Shown: positions 35,583 through 44,779, numbered from the stretch's first letter. The stretch: DNA of 64,000 nucleotides from Paenibacillus_V sp046244365 (GCF_046244365.1 NZ_CP176395.1:6138001-6202000), one strand, 5' to 3'. Program-made: numbers and translations. The notes: generated by a model from the letters alone, not told the origin.

Positions 35583-37025
35583 TTATTCATGACCTTCGCC
35601 CTTGGCATAAGTCTCCCGGTATTGCGTAGCGGTCTGACCCGTGCTTTTCTTGAACGTTTTGGCAAAATGAAAATAGTCCAAATAGCCGGCTTGCTCGGCT
35701 ACTTCCTGAATCGGTGTAGACGAATCGGCCAGCAGCTCACAAGCATATGCGATTCGCTTCTTGGTCAAATACTGCAGGAAGGTGTCCGCCCCCTCCTTGC
35801 GAAACAGTTGGCTGACATAGCTCAGATTCAAATCCAGCTGATCGGAGACGCTCTGCAGCGAAATATCCTCCCGGAAATGGGTATCGACATACGCGACGAT
35901 TTTGAGGAAGGTCGCATTTTGCGAACCCGGCGCGCTAACCGGGATGGAACGGGTATAATGATCGGTTAGCAGCTCTCTCACATAATCGATCAAGCGATCC
36001 ATATCCCTGAATCTGCTCACTAGCTCCTCGTATGTGATCAGATGTTCTTCCTCGATCGGATACAAGCTGAACAGGACCATATGATAGAAGGATAATGCGC
36101 TGCGAATCGTAAAATGGCCGCCCTCTATACACGAACGAACGCGTTCGATCAGCGGATCGATCCACTCGGTATTTTGCGACTTACTTAGCTTCCAAAGCAA
36201 TTCCTTCAGCTCGCCCGCCTTGCCGTTCTCAGCAGAGGCCAGCCAGCACCCGCTTTTACCGGCAATAAAAAAATGATGCGCCGCCGAATCGGCTTCACCG
36301 ATCGCTTGAATGAGCTCGGCTGGGTCCATTATCCGCTTTCCTATGCCGATTCCCTCGACGCCTGACGGAAGAGCTTCGGAGAACCTATCATAAAGAGCCG
36401 CCGTTTGATCGCCCCGAAACAGATGTGCACATTTTTTTCGCCCCGTTTGCAGCGATAGTCGAGGGATGCAGGGGAGCTCCGGCAACGATGCCGGCTCCGA
36501 ATCCGAGCTTATGACAACCAATACGGTTGCGCCAACCTCTCCGTCCCACGGCAGCCCCAGCCTGCCCATGATTTGTTCTATGCGCGGCTTGGCGCCGGCG
36601 CTTTTCTCCTGCAGCAGATTGAGCAGCTCGATCTGGAGCATCGCGCCCTGCGCCTGCCGCTTTCGGCTGTATTTCCGGAGAATTTCGCTGATTTCTTCTT
36701 CATCGAACGGCTTCAAGCAGTAATCGAGCGCGCCGTATTGAATCGCTTTCTTGGCATATTCGAACTCTTTATAGCCTGACGTAATAATAAAGCTGATATC
36801 CGGGTTCCATTCATTGATTCGCCGCATCAATTCAAGACCGTCCATACCCGGCATGCGAATATCGGTAAACACCAGATCCGGCGTCAATTCCTTTATTTTC
36901 TCGAAGCCTTCCTCGCCGTTGAACGCCTCGGCAATGATTTCGAAGCCAAGCGAACGCCAATCTATCGAGCTTTTCAAGCTTTTGACGATCCATTTCTCAT
37001 CATCGATCAACATTACCCTATACAT
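35583..37025 (-). CDS. Response regulator with AraC-type DNA-binding domain (YesN type)
   Basis: A 480-residue regulator. Residues 1-120 are a receiver domain with acidic pocket IDDE (7-10), phospho-acceptor Asp55 in VFTDIRMPGMDG and Lys near 104 (CLKPFDEEE). The C-terminal 100 residues are an AraC-type double helix-turn-helix (ISLQSVSDQLDLNLSYVSQL, then PIQEVAEQAGYLDYFHFAKT). The middle region is variable. It is encoded three bases after the sensor kinase stop, so the pair is one operon. Matching direct repeats at its own promoter and at the importer promoter make it the likely activator of both. Confidence 0.92.
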   Translation of the reverse strand: MYRVMLIDDEKWIVKSLKSSIDWRSLGFEIIAEAFNGEEGFEKIKELTPDLVFTDIRMPGMDGLELMRRINEWNPDISFIITSGYKEFEYAKKAIQYGALDYCLKPFDEEEISEILRKYSRKRQAQGAMLQIELLNLLQEKSAGAKPRIEQIMGRLGLPWDGEVGATVLVVISSDSEPASLPELPCIPRLSLQTGRKKCAHLFRGDQTAALYDRFSEALPSGVEGIGIGKRIMDPAELIQAIGEADSAAHHFFIAGKSGCWLASAENGKAGELKELLWKLSKSQNTEWIDPLIERVRSCIEGGHFTIRSALSFYHMVLFSLYPIEEEHLITYEELVSRFRDMDRLIDYVRELLTDHYTRSIPVSAPGSQNATFLKIVAYVDTHFREDISLQSVSDQLDLNLSYVSQLFRKEGADTFLQYLTKKRIAYACELLADSSTPIQEVAEQAGYLDYFHFAKTFKKSTGQTATQYRETYAKGEGHE

Positions 37026-37028
37026 GGC

Positions 37029-38789
37029 TCATTCCTCCCGCTTCGGCAGCAAAATGATGACTTCCGTCCCGGCTTCCGGGACGCTTTGTATGCTCAAGCC
37101 GAACGCCTCGCCATAAACGGTTCGCAAACGATTATGGACATTGACGACACCCAGATGCTCGCTGTTTTTGATCCGATCCATAAACTCGTCGCCGGCTGCC
37201 AGCTCCGTTCTAATGGAAGCCAATTTTTCGGCCGAAATGCCGAGCCCGTCGTCCTTGATCCGGATTTCGATATTGCCGTCCGGCAGCATTTGTCCTTGAA
37301 GCAGCAAATTCCCTTTCACCATCCTGTTCTCCAAGCCATGTGTGATCGCATTTTCCAATATGGGCTGCAAAATCATCTTAATCACCCGGTAATTCAGCAG
37401 CTCGCCGGAAAACTCGATTCGGACATCGAAGCGATCGTCGAACCGGAACTGCTGAAGCTTCAAGTACGCTTTTGCAATCTCCAGCTCTTCCCCCAGCTTC
37501 ACTTCTTCTTGCCCTTTGATGCTGTAACGCAGCATACGGCCAAGCGCGCCGAGCATTTCCCGTATTTCATGCGCCCCGGTTTCGCTAGCCATCCCCTTAA
37601 GGGATTCCAGCATGTTGTACAGAAAATGCGGGTTCACCTGCTGCTTTAAATAAGCAAGCTCCGCCTGCTTCTTCATTAGGCCGAGAGCCATGATACGCGT
37701 TCTTGAAGAAACGACCTCATCCGTCAAATGATCGATTTCATTAAGCATCTCATTGAATTTTTCGGCCATTACCATGATTTCGTGATAACCGAACAGCTGA
37801 AGCCTTTTCTGCTCATGATAAATGTTTTTAACCTGATGGACCTGAATAAAGCGCATAAAGGTGCGTATCGGACCCAGAACGTTGCGGCTTATCATCCAGA
37901 TCAGCAGGCACATGAACGGGATAAAAAAAGCCAATATCCACCAATACACTTTCCTCGTTTGATCCAGCCCGCGAAACAGGTCGTCCTTCGAAAATACGTT
38001 GACGATTTTCCCTTCCATCGCCCGCAGCTCTACGGACTGAACGACATTCTCGTCCTTCTGGTTGCCCGAGAGCGCCTCCAAATCCAGCTTTTGTCCAATC
38101 ATCGCAGGCTCATTGCTTGAACAAACGATTCCGCTGCGATCCAGAACGTAGAAATTCCCGAAGCTATTCTGAATCATCGTGCCAAACTTCGGAAACAGCG
38201 CCTGCAAATCCAGAATGACAACCAAATGTCCGAGCGGATACGCCGGAAAAATATTGCTGACCGTCGTTCCTACCGCGAAATATTGATGCTCGACATTGCT
38301 GTCGACGATTTTTCGAAAGCCGTAATAATACGGCTTCAAATGCGTACCGCTCATTCCCTTCATATCCGCTATTGTATCCATGACCAGCTGTTTATTGTTC
38401 GGGTCCGACATCAGATTCAGGTTATTCTCGTTCGCTCCGACGATCGTCATGGCGACGATGCCGGTCTCGAGCTGAATCATTCTCGTTACCTGGGAGTCGA
38501 CCTTCCGGAAAAAGTCGATCTTGTCGAGCAAGTCGCTCGTTTTCAAATACTGATGCACATCCGAGTTGATGCCCGTATTGACGAGCAAGCCGTCGATCCT
38601 GTCGATTTGGGACTCGATATATTGCGTTATTTTATCTAGTAGTTCGATCGAATACTCTTGATTTTTTTCATAGATCATTTTTTTGGATTGCGTGTACGTA
38701 ACGAACATGACCAACAGGATGGCCACCAGAAACAGAGAGAACATAGCCAGCAGTTGCAGCTTAATCGGTCGCTTCTTCCAATAATCCAT
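37029..38789 (-). CDS. Sensor histidine kinase (YesM type)
   Basis: A 586-residue membrane kinase. Span one is residues 13-33 and span two 282-300, enclosing an extracellular Cache-like sensor of about 245 residues. A HAMP-like linker follows, then the His_kinase box LAYLKQQVNPHFLYNMLES with His388 as phosphate acceptor, and an ATPase domain (LQPILENAITHG, IRIKDDGLGIS, GVVNVHNRL). It should sense a sugar or a liganded binding protein outside the cell and phosphorylate the adjacent response regulator. The upstream promoter carries the same direct repeats as the importer promoter. Confidence 0.92.
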   Translation of the reverse strand: MDYWKKRPIKLQLLAMFSLFLVAILLVMFVTYTQSKKMIYEKNQEYSIELLDKITQYIESQIDRIDGLLVNTGINSDVHQYLKTSDLLDKIDFFRKVDSQVTRMIQLETGIVAMTIVGANENNLNLMSDPNNKQLVMDTIADMKGMSGTHLKPYYYGFRKIVDSNVEHQYFAVGTTVSNIFPAYPLGHLVVILDLQALFPKFGTMIQNSFGNFYVLDRSGIVCSSNEPAMIGQKLDLEALSGNQKDENVVQSVELRAMEGKIVNVFSKDDLFRGLDQTRKVYWWILAFFIPFMCLLIWMISRNVLGPIRTFMRFIQVHQVKNIYHEQKRLQLFGYHEIMVMAEKFNEMLNEIDHLTDEVVSSRTRIMALGLMKKQAELAYLKQQVNPHFLYNMLESLKGMASETGAHEIREMLGALGRMLRYSIKGQEEVKLGEELEIAKAYLKLQQFRFDDRFDVRIEFSGELLNYRVIKMILQPILENAITHGLENRMVKGNLLLQGQMLPDGNIEIRIKDDGLGISAEKLASIRTELAAGDEFMDRIKNSEHLGVVNVHNRLRTVYGEAFGLSIQSVPEAGTEVIILLPKREE

Positions 38790-38955
38790 CCCTTATCCCC
38801 CTCGCAGCTTATCGATATTGTATGAGATAAAGGAATGTACAACAAGAAAATATTGTTGCGGGATACCAAATAGAGCCCTTGCCGCATTGCAGCGCAGGCA
38901 CTTTTCGTGTATATGCTTGCGACGACTGACAGCGGCCGCTTCCGAGCTTCTATCC

Positions 38956-39019
38956 ATTATAAATTTGTGCGCCGCCCCTTGGCATGTCAGTTTTTTAGGC
39001 GGCTATGTTTATCTTTTAG
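38956..39019 (-). promoter_or_regulatory. Promoter of the two-component operon with paired direct repeats
   Basis: A TATAAT -10 box lies at 38961-38956 on the minus strand. With a 17-base spacer the -35 position reads TGCCAA, a poor match. ATGTCAGTTTTTTAG (38984-38998) and ATGTTTATCTTTTAG (39005-39019), plus-strand reading, lie 21 bases apart and touch the -35 position. The second repeat differs from the importer repeat at 35556 by one base. Confidence 0.68.
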
Positions 39020-39046
39020 AAGGACCCGCTAGCTTCCGAAACATCG

Positions 39047-39093
39047 AAAAAAGCCCCTTACCTCCCGCGTAAAGCGAGATCGGTAAGAGGCTT
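39047..39093 (-). terminator. Rho-independent terminator after hemL
   Basis: On the minus strand a 12-bp stem with one mismatch (39082-39093 with 39051-39062) is followed by TTTTTT. It lies about 40 bases past the hemL stop. Confidence 0.85.
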
Positions 39094-39131
39094 AAAGAGT
39101 GAACGATAAACTTTATTGAAAACAACCGAAT

Positions 39132-40433
39132 TTACAGCCTGCGCAGCGCTTCGCCGTGCGCTTCGATCGTCGCGTCGATATCGTCGTTCGTATGCGCCGC
39201 CGAAACGAACATGCCTTCGAATTGCGAAGGCGCCACGCTGACGCCGAGATCGAGCAAATTGCCGAAATAACGGTTGAACTTGCTCAAGTCGGACGTCTTC
39301 GCCGTTTCGTAGTTGGTTACGCGCTGCTCCGTGAAGAACGGGCATACCATCGAGCCGATCCGGTTGATCGTGCTCGGCACGCCGTATTTCTCCGCGTTGG
39401 CCAGCATTCCGGCTTCGAGGCGGGCCGACTTCGCTTCCAGCGCTTCGTACACCTCGGGCGTCGACAGCGAAAGCGTCGTGAAGCCCGCCGCCATCGCAAG
39501 CGGATTGCCGGACAGCGTACCCGCTTGGTAGATCGGGCCGCTCGGCGCCATACGCTCCATAATGTCGCGGCGTCCGCCGTACGCGCCGACAGGCAAGCCG
39601 CCGCCGATGACCTTGCCGAGGCAAGTCAAGTCGGGCGTAATGCCGAAGCGCCCTTGCGCGCAATTATAGCCGACGCGGAAGCCTGTCATGACTTCGTCGA
39701 AAATAAGCAAGCTGCCGTACTGCTTCGTAATGTCGCGAAGTCCTTGCAGGAAGCCCGGCACCGGCAGTACGACGCCCATGTTGCCGGCGACCGGCTCGAC
39801 GATGACCGCTGCGATGTCTTCGCCGTACGTGGCGAAAGCAACCTTCACGGATTCGATATCATTGTACGGCACCGTAATCGTATTGACCGCAACGCCTTCC
39901 GGTACGCCCGGGCTGTCAGGCAGACCCAGAGTCGCTACGCCGGAGCCCGCTTTGATCAGCAGCGAATCGGCATGGCCGTGGTAGCAGCCTTCGAATTTCA
40001 AAATTTTGCTGCGGCCCGTAAAGCCTCTGGCGAGGCGAAGCGCGCTCATCGTCGCTTCGGTTCCGCTGTTTACCATACGAACAAGCTCGATCGAAGGAAC
40101 CCGTTCGCAAACGAGCTTGGCCATGGCCGTTTCCAGCTCGGTAGGCGCGCCGAAGCTGGTGCCGTTCTCCGCCGTCCGCTTGATCGCTTCGACCACTTCC
40201 GGATGAGCATGCCCTAGAATCAGCGGGCCCCAAGAGCAGACGTAATCGATGAATACGTTGCCGTCGATGTCGTAAACGCGGGAGCCTTCGCCCTTCTTGA
40301 TGAAAGCCGGCGTCAGACCGACCGATTTGAACGCGCGTACGGGACTGTTGACACCCCCTGGAATATACTGCTTCGCCTCGGCGAACGCTTCACTCGAAAG
40401 CTTGTCGGTTCTAGTGCGCGATTGTTCCAACAT
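39132..40433 (-). CDS. hemL: Glutamate-1-semialdehyde 2,1-aminomutase
   Basis: HemL is a PLP enzyme that converts glutamate-1-semialdehyde to 5-aminolevulinate, the second step of the C5 heme pathway. The 433-residue product has the PLP lysine Lys274 in CLGKVIGGGLPVG, IFDEVMTGFR before it, and NSGTEATMSALRLARG near 122-137. ATG 40433 is preferred over ATG 40442 because AGGAG sits nine bases before the former and touches the latter. It is separated from the rest of the heme genes by a divergent Crp-type regulator and has its own terminator. In B. subtilis it ends the hemAXCDBL operon next to spoVID. Confidence 0.95.
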   Translation of the reverse strand: MLEQSRTRTDKLSSEAFAEAKQYIPGGVNSPVRAFKSVGLTPAFIKKGEGSRVYDIDGNVFIDYVCSWGPLILGHAHPEVVEAIKRTAENGTSFGAPTELETAMAKLVCERVPSIELVRMVNSGTEATMSALRLARGFTGRSKILKFEGCYHGHADSLLIKAGSGVATLGLPDSPGVPEGVAVNTITVPYNDIESVKVAFATYGEDIAAVIVEPVAGNMGVVLPVPGFLQGLRDITKQYGSLLIFDEVMTGFRVGYNCAQGRFGITPDLTCLGKVIGGGLPVGAYGGRRDIMERMAPSGPIYQAGTLSGNPLAMAAGFTTLSLSTPEVYEALEAKSARLEAGMLANAEKYGVPSTINRIGSMVCPFFTEQRVTNYETAKTSDLSKFNRYFGNLLDLGVSVAPSQFEGMFVSAAHTNDDIDATIEAHGEALRRL

Positions 40434-40473
40434 GTTCAACATCTCCTATCTCAATAGTGGGTTCATATGATAA

Positions 40474-40489
40474 AATGACAGTGGTCATT
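40474..40489. promoter_or_regulatory. Palindrome in the hemL/Crp-regulator divergent region
   Basis: AATGAC-AGTG-GTCATT is a perfect palindrome with 6-bp arms and four-base centre. It lies between hemL and the divergent regulator gene, which are 80 bases apart. The TGAC-N4-GTCA core has the size and symmetry of Crp/Fnr-family operators, so autoregulation together with hemL control is plausible. Confidence 0.5.
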
Positions 40490-40513
40490 CGATACGAGGG
40501 GCGATGAAATCCG

Positions 40514-41173
40514 ATGTCTTTTGATGCACTGCGCAAAGTACCGCTGTTCAATCCATGGAATGACAGCCAACTGGAGGCGGTAGCAGGCCTCTGCACCCGC
40601 AAATCGTTCAAAGCCGGAACCGTTCTCTTCCGGGAGAACGAGCCGGGCAACACGTTCTATATCGTGCTGAAAGGCTCCATTAAATTATACACGAGCAGAG
40701 GCGGCGACGAAAAAATATTGTCCGTCATCCATGAAGGCGACTGCTTCGGCGAACTTTCCCTGCTGGACGGCAAAGCCCGCTCCGCCTCCGCCCAAACGCT
40801 GTCGGACAGCACGCTGCTGTCGCTGACGGCATCCCAATTTCTCAGCCTTCTGAAGTCCGACTTCTACATGACGCTCATGATCATGCGCGAGCTTTGCCAG
40901 CGGCTGCGGGATACGAATCAGCATGTGAACGACTTGACGTTCCTCGATGCCCGTTCGCGCGTGATCAAGAGCGTCATTACTTTGGCCAACAAGCACGGCA
41001 ATCGTCAAGGCAATACGATTACGATCAAGCTCGTCCTTAATTACGACGAGCTCTCGCAAATGTCCAGCGTGCAGAAGCCGGTGTTGATGCAGGTCATGCG
41101 CGATCTGCACGATAAGCAAATTTTGGTCCATGAAGGCAGTGACATCAAGCTCGATTTGTCCAAGCTTCGTTGA
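40514..41173 (+). CDS. Crp/Fnr-family transcriptional regulator
   Basis: A 219-residue regulator. Residues about 15-125 form a cyclic-nucleotide-binding-type beta-roll (GTVLFRENEPGNTFYIVLKG, EGDCFGELSLLDG). A long dimer helix follows, and then a C-terminal winged helix (LNYDELSQMSSVQKPVLMQV). The phosphate-binding motif GELSLLDGKARSA resembles the cAMP-binding cassette, but Bacillales rarely use cAMP. No N-terminal cysteine cluster of the Fnr type is present (only Cys27 early), so the signal is unknown. It is divergent from hemL across a palindromic site. The ribosome site (GAGGGG) is about a dozen bases from ATG 40514. Confidence 0.88.
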   Translation: MSFDALRKVPLFNPWNDSQLEAVAGLCTRKSFKAGTVLFRENEPGNTFYIVLKGSIKLYTSRGGDEKILSVIHEGDCFGELSLLDGKARSASAQTLSDSTLLSLTASQFLSLLKSDFYMTLMIMRELCQRLRDTNQHVNDLTFLDARSRVIKSVITLANKHGNRQGNTITIKLVLNYDELSQMSSVQKPVLMQVMRDLHDKQILVHEGSDIKLDLSKLR

Positions 41174-41196
41174 AGCGCCCTTCCGAAACGGCACCG

Positions 41197-41222
41197 GCCG
41201 CCCTCTCTCAGGGCGGCTTTTT
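41197..41222 (+). terminator. Rho-independent terminator after the Crp-type gene
   Basis: GCCGCCCT-CTCTC-AGGGCGGC followed by TTTTT. Confidence 0.9.
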
Positions 41223-41283
41223 GGCGCAGATATGGACCGTTTAGAGAAGACGCCGTGCAACTTCTAGGCGGGCTGAGTGCCCG

Positions 41284-42738
41284 TTACGCGAACAAACGGC
41301 AAAGCTCCAGCGCCGCTTCTTTGCTTTGGCGGACGCAGTCCGGGATGCCGACTCCGCGGAAGGCGGCTCCGGTCAGCTTCACATGGGGCATTTGCGATTC
41401 CACCTGCTTGCGTACCCCCGCGATCGTATCGAGATGCCCGACCGGATATTGCGGCATCGAATCGTTCAAGCGGGTCACTTCAGCAAACAACGGCTTCGCG
41501 TTAATGCCGTGCAGCTCGCCGATATCCTTGCGCACCTTGTCCACGAGCTCGCCGTCCGCGTACAGCAGCCGCTCTTCTTCGCCGGTTCTGCCGACGTAGC
41601 AGCGCAGCAGCACTTTTCCCTGCGGCGCGGTGTGAAGCCATTTGGACGACGTCCACGTGCATGCCGTAATAAACCGGCCTTCTTTACGCGGAATGACGAA
41701 GCCCGAGCCGTTGAGCGGATGGCGGACGTCTTCCCGGTTGAACGCCATAATGACGTTGGCAACCGAAACATAACGAATGGAGCCAAGCGCCTCCACTCCG
41801 GGAACGCCGGGAAACAACTTCGACAGCGCATATGCCGGCAGGGCAGCGATCACCCCGTCGGCCGGCAGCTTCTCGCCGTTCTCCATAACGACCGAGTAAT
41901 CCGATCCTTCCCCGGTTGCGTCACCGCCCCCGGCAGCTTCCTCGTTGCGAACGACCGCCTGAACGCCCTGCCCGCTTACGATCCGGACGTCGTTCAGCTC
42001 GTCCAGCAGCGCCTCGACTAAAGTGGACAGCCCGTTCTTGTAGGTCAAGAACACGCTTTTTTGGGCGATCTCCGGCAAGCCGGCAGCGGCAGCCGCGCTT
42101 TTGCGGTTGGCCATCATCCCCTTGATGAGGCTGCCATACTTGCGTTCCGCTTCCTGAAACTGCGGGAATGTCGCTTGCAGGCTTAGCCGATGGGTATCCC
42201 CCGCATAAATGCCGGCAAGCAGGGGCTCGGCAATATGATCGAGCACTTCGCTTCCAAGCCTCCGCTCGATGAAATCGCCGAGCGATTCGTCCGCATCCCC
42301 CTTCCGAACGGGGAGCAGCAGATCCAATGCGGCGCGCGCCTTGCCTGCAACGGAGATCAGGCCGCTTTTCATGAACGGCCCGATCTCCGTCGGAATGCCG
42401 AGCACCAAGCCCGGAGGCATCGGATGCAGCTTGCCTTTATGCAAAATATACGATTGCTTGCCCTTCGGATTCGTCGCGGTCAGCTCATCCTCCAGCCCCA
42501 GCTCCCGGGTGATGTCGAGTATCGGCGTTTTGCGGGCTAGAAACGAGTCCGGGCCTTTTTCGATCACGAAGCCGTCCTGGCGCAGCGTGTGAATTTTACC
42601 GCCGATCGTTCCGCTCTTCTCCACGATCGTGACGTTGACGGGAATCCTTTTTTCGGCAAACAGCTTTTTCACGTAAAACGCGGAGCTGAGCCCGCTAATG
42701 CCGCCGCCCACAACGACGACTTGCTTGACCGATGCCAT
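41284..42738 (-). CDS. hemY: Coproporphyrinogen III oxidase (HemY/CgoX)
   Basis: A 484-residue FAD enzyme that in Gram-positive bacteria oxidises coproporphyrinogen III to coproporphyrin III, using oxygen. The N-terminal dinucleotide-binding motif is VVVVGGGISGLSSAFYVKK, with IVEKSGTIGGKI following. The C-terminal FAD contact is VRKQVESQMPHVKLTGAAFRG. The start ATG 42738 shares one base with the hemH stop (TAATG), so translation is coupled. It ends the hemE-hemH-hemY operon. The product is 10-20 residues longer than B. subtilis HemY because of a Gly/Glu-rich insertion (NEEAAGGGDATGEGSDY) near the middle. Confidence 0.94.
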   Translation of the reverse strand: MASVKQVVVVGGGISGLSSAFYVKKLFAEKRIPVNVTIVEKSGTIGGKIHTLRQDGFVIEKGPDSFLARKTPILDITRELGLEDELTATNPKGKQSYILHKGKLHPMPPGLVLGIPTEIGPFMKSGLISVAGKARAALDLLLPVRKGDADESLGDFIERRLGSEVLDHIAEPLLAGIYAGDTHRLSLQATFPQFQEAERKYGSLIKGMMANRKSAAAAAGLPEIAQKSVFLTYKNGLSTLVEALLDELNDVRIVSGQGVQAVVRNEEAAGGGDATGEGSDYSVVMENGEKLPADGVIAALPAYALSKLFPGVPGVEALGSIRYVSVANVIMAFNREDVRHPLNGSGFVIPRKEGRFITACTWTSSKWLHTAPQGKVLLRCYVGRTGEEERLLYADGELVDKVRKDIGELHGINAKPLFAEVTRLNDSMPQYPVGHLDTIAGVRKQVESQMPHVKLTGAAFRGVGIPDCVRQSKEAALELCRLFA

Positions 42739-43676
42739 TAGCGATCGTCCCTTTCGGCTTCGGAAACGACAACGTCGCGCAGCGTTTCCATGTATAGCGG
42801 GTCGGTGTTAAGCGATTCCGTGCGCTCCAGATGCATCCCCAGTTCGGCGGCAAGCTGTTGGCATTCGATATCGACGTCATACAGCACTTCCAAATGGTCG
42901 GAAACGAAGCCGATCGGACAGATCAGCACATCCTTTACCTGCTCTTCCGCATGAATCGTCCGCAGCGTGTCCTGAATGTCGGGTCCGAGCCAAGGAACAG
43001 CCGTGCGGCCGGCGCTCTGCCAGCCGAACTGCCAGTTCGTAATGCCGCAAGCCTCCGCAACGGCCTTGGAGGAAGCCATCAGTTGATCCACATAAGGATC
43101 GCGCATCTCGAGTATTTTCTCGGGAAGACTGTGCGCCGTGAAAATGACGCGTACGGCGCCGCGGTCTTCAAATTTAGCCAGCGTATGGTTGACGCGGATC
43201 GTCAGCGCTTCGAGCAGCTTCGGATGAAGCTCGTAGCTTTTCACGAAACGGATCGGCAGACCGGCCTCGTCCGCCTTTTCCTGAGCTCTCTTGATGTAGC
43301 TTCCTACGCTCATCGCCGAGTAGTGCGGCGCCAGTACGACGCCTACCGCTTCCTTGATCCCGTCTGCAGCCATTTGCGCTATACCGTCTTCAATGAACGG
43401 AGTGGCATGCTTCAAGCCTTGGTAGCAGGTATAGGCAACGTCTTCGCCGCTACCGTTGTTCAGCGCCTCTTCCAGAGCCGCAACCTGCTTGTTCGTATTT
43501 TCGCGCAGCGGGAAAAAGCCCCCCACGATCGCTTCGTACCGGTCTACAAGCTCCTGAAGCTGCTCCGGCGACGGCGGCGAGCCTCTTCGAATATGCGTGT
43601 AGTAGGCCTCGATCTGGTCCATGCTCTCCGGCGTGCCGTAGGACATCACCAGTACCCCGATATGCCGCTTGCTCAT
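42738..43676 (-). CDS. hemH: Coproporphyrin ferrochelatase (HemH/CpfC)
   Basis: A 312-residue soluble enzyme that inserts ferrous iron into coproporphyrin III. Active-site residues known from the B. subtilis enzyme are all visible: Tyr13 in MSYGTPE, His182 in FTAHSLPEKI and Glu263 in GFVSDHLEVLYD. The start overlaps the hemE stop by four bases (ATGA) and the stop overlaps hemY by one, a tightly coupled trio. No hemQ is in the window, so the final decarboxylation is encoded elsewhere. Confidence 0.95.
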   Translation of the reverse strand: MSKRHIGVLVMSYGTPESMDQIEAYYTHIRRGSPPSPEQLQELVDRYEAIVGGFFPLRENTNKQVAALEEALNNGSGEDVAYTCYQGLKHATPFIEDGIAQMAADGIKEAVGVVLAPHYSAMSVGSYIKRAQEKADEAGLPIRFVKSYELHPKLLEALTIRVNHTLAKFEDRGAVRVIFTAHSLPEKILEMRDPYVDQLMASSKAVAEACGITNWQFGWQSAGRTAVPWLGPDIQDTLRTIHAEEQVKDVLICPIGFVSDHLEVLYDVDIECQQLAAELGMHLERTESLNTDPLYMETLRDVVVSEAERDDR

Positions 43677-44743
43677 TTCGCTACACTTCCTTTCGCATCT
43701 TGCGCCGCAATCGCCTCGCGCGAGTAGCGGTGAATGAAGCCGGTCAGCTCGTGCAGCTTCTCCAGCGAAGCTTCCGGAAACAGCCCGTGACCGAGATTGA
43801 ATACGAAGCCGGGACGCTCGATGCCTTGATCGATGATGTCCTTGGCATATTTCTCGATGACCGGCATCGGAGCGGTCAGCACCGTCGGATCAAGATTGCC
43901 TTGCACGGCATAACGATCGCCGACACGGCGGCGCCCCTCTTGAATCGGTACCCGCCAGTCCAAGCCGATGACGTCGGCGTTTATCCCTTGCAAATCGGGA
44001 AGCAGCTCCCCCGAGCTGACGCCCGGGAAGTAGATTTTCGGTTCGCTTAGCGGCTTCAATTCGTCAAAAATACGGCGAATCGTCGGCAGCACGAATTCCC
44101 GGAAATCGGCCGGCGACAACGCGCCGACCCAGCTGTCGAACAACTGAACGGCTTTCGCTCCTGCGGCAATATGTGCTTTCAGGTAGGTAATCGCCATATC
44201 GCCGAGCTTCTGCATCAAGGAGTGCCATACGGCCGGCTCGCTGTACATGAGCGCTTTCGTTTTCAAATAGTTTTTGGAAGGTTTTCCTTCGATCAAATAG
44301 CTTGCAATCGTAAACGGTGCACCCGCGAACGAAATCAACGGAACCTTCAGCTCGCGGTCCAATATCCGGATCGTCTCCAAAATGTGCGGCAAGTCTCCCT
44401 CGACATCGATCGGACGCAGCCTTTCGACGTCCGCAGCGGACTGGATCGGATTATGAATGACCGGTCCGATGTTTTTGACGATATCGAAATCGATTCCGAT
44501 CGATGCGACCGGATTCATGATATCGGAATACAAAATCGCCGCATCCACCCCCAGCTTGCGGATCGGCATCAGCGTTACTTCGGCGGCAAGCTCCGGCTGC
44601 TTGCAAATCTCAAGCAAGCTGTACTTTTCTTTAATCTTGCGGTAGTCGGGATCGTACCGGCCGGCCTGTCTCATATACCAGACCGGAACCGTCTCCGTCC
44701 GTTCCTTGCGGCATGCTCGAATAAATGTATCGTTGTAACTCAC
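43673..44743 (-). CDS. hemE: Uroporphyrinogen III decarboxylase
   Basis: HemE converts uroporphyrinogen III to coproporphyrinogen III. The 356-residue product has the N-terminal signature VWYMRQAGRYDPDYR (about residues 21-35), the substrate-binding Asp in ILYSDIMNP, and GNLDPTVLTAP near the C-terminus. The start is GTG 44743, with GAGGAG seven bases upstream. It is the first gene of the hemEHY operon, behind its own promoter (about 44785) and beyond a terminator that closes the preceding operon. Confidence 0.95.
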   Translation of the reverse strand: MSYNDTFIRACRKERTETVPVWYMRQAGRYDPDYRKIKEKYSLLEICKQPELAAEVTLMPIRKLGVDAAILYSDIMNPVASIGIDFDIVKNIGPVIHNPIQSAADVERLRPIDVEGDLPHILETIRILDRELKVPLISFAGAPFTIASYLIEGKPSKNYLKTKALMYSEPAVWHSLMQKLGDMAITYLKAHIAAGAKAVQLFDSWVGALSPADFREFVLPTIRRIFDELKPLSEPKIYFPGVSSGELLPDLQGINADVIGLDWRVPIQEGRRRVGDRYAVQGNLDPTVLTAPMPVIEKYAKDIIDQGIERPGFVFNLGHGLFPEASLEKLHELTGFIHRYSREAIAAQDAKGSVAK

Positions 44744-44779
44744 TCAAATCTCCTCATTTCCATAGATCCAATACTTTTT

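Noticed and set aside
39156..40217. 353-codon plus-strand frame opposite hemL
   Set aside because: Antisense shadow; hemL on the minus strand has its PLP lysine and full domain structure.
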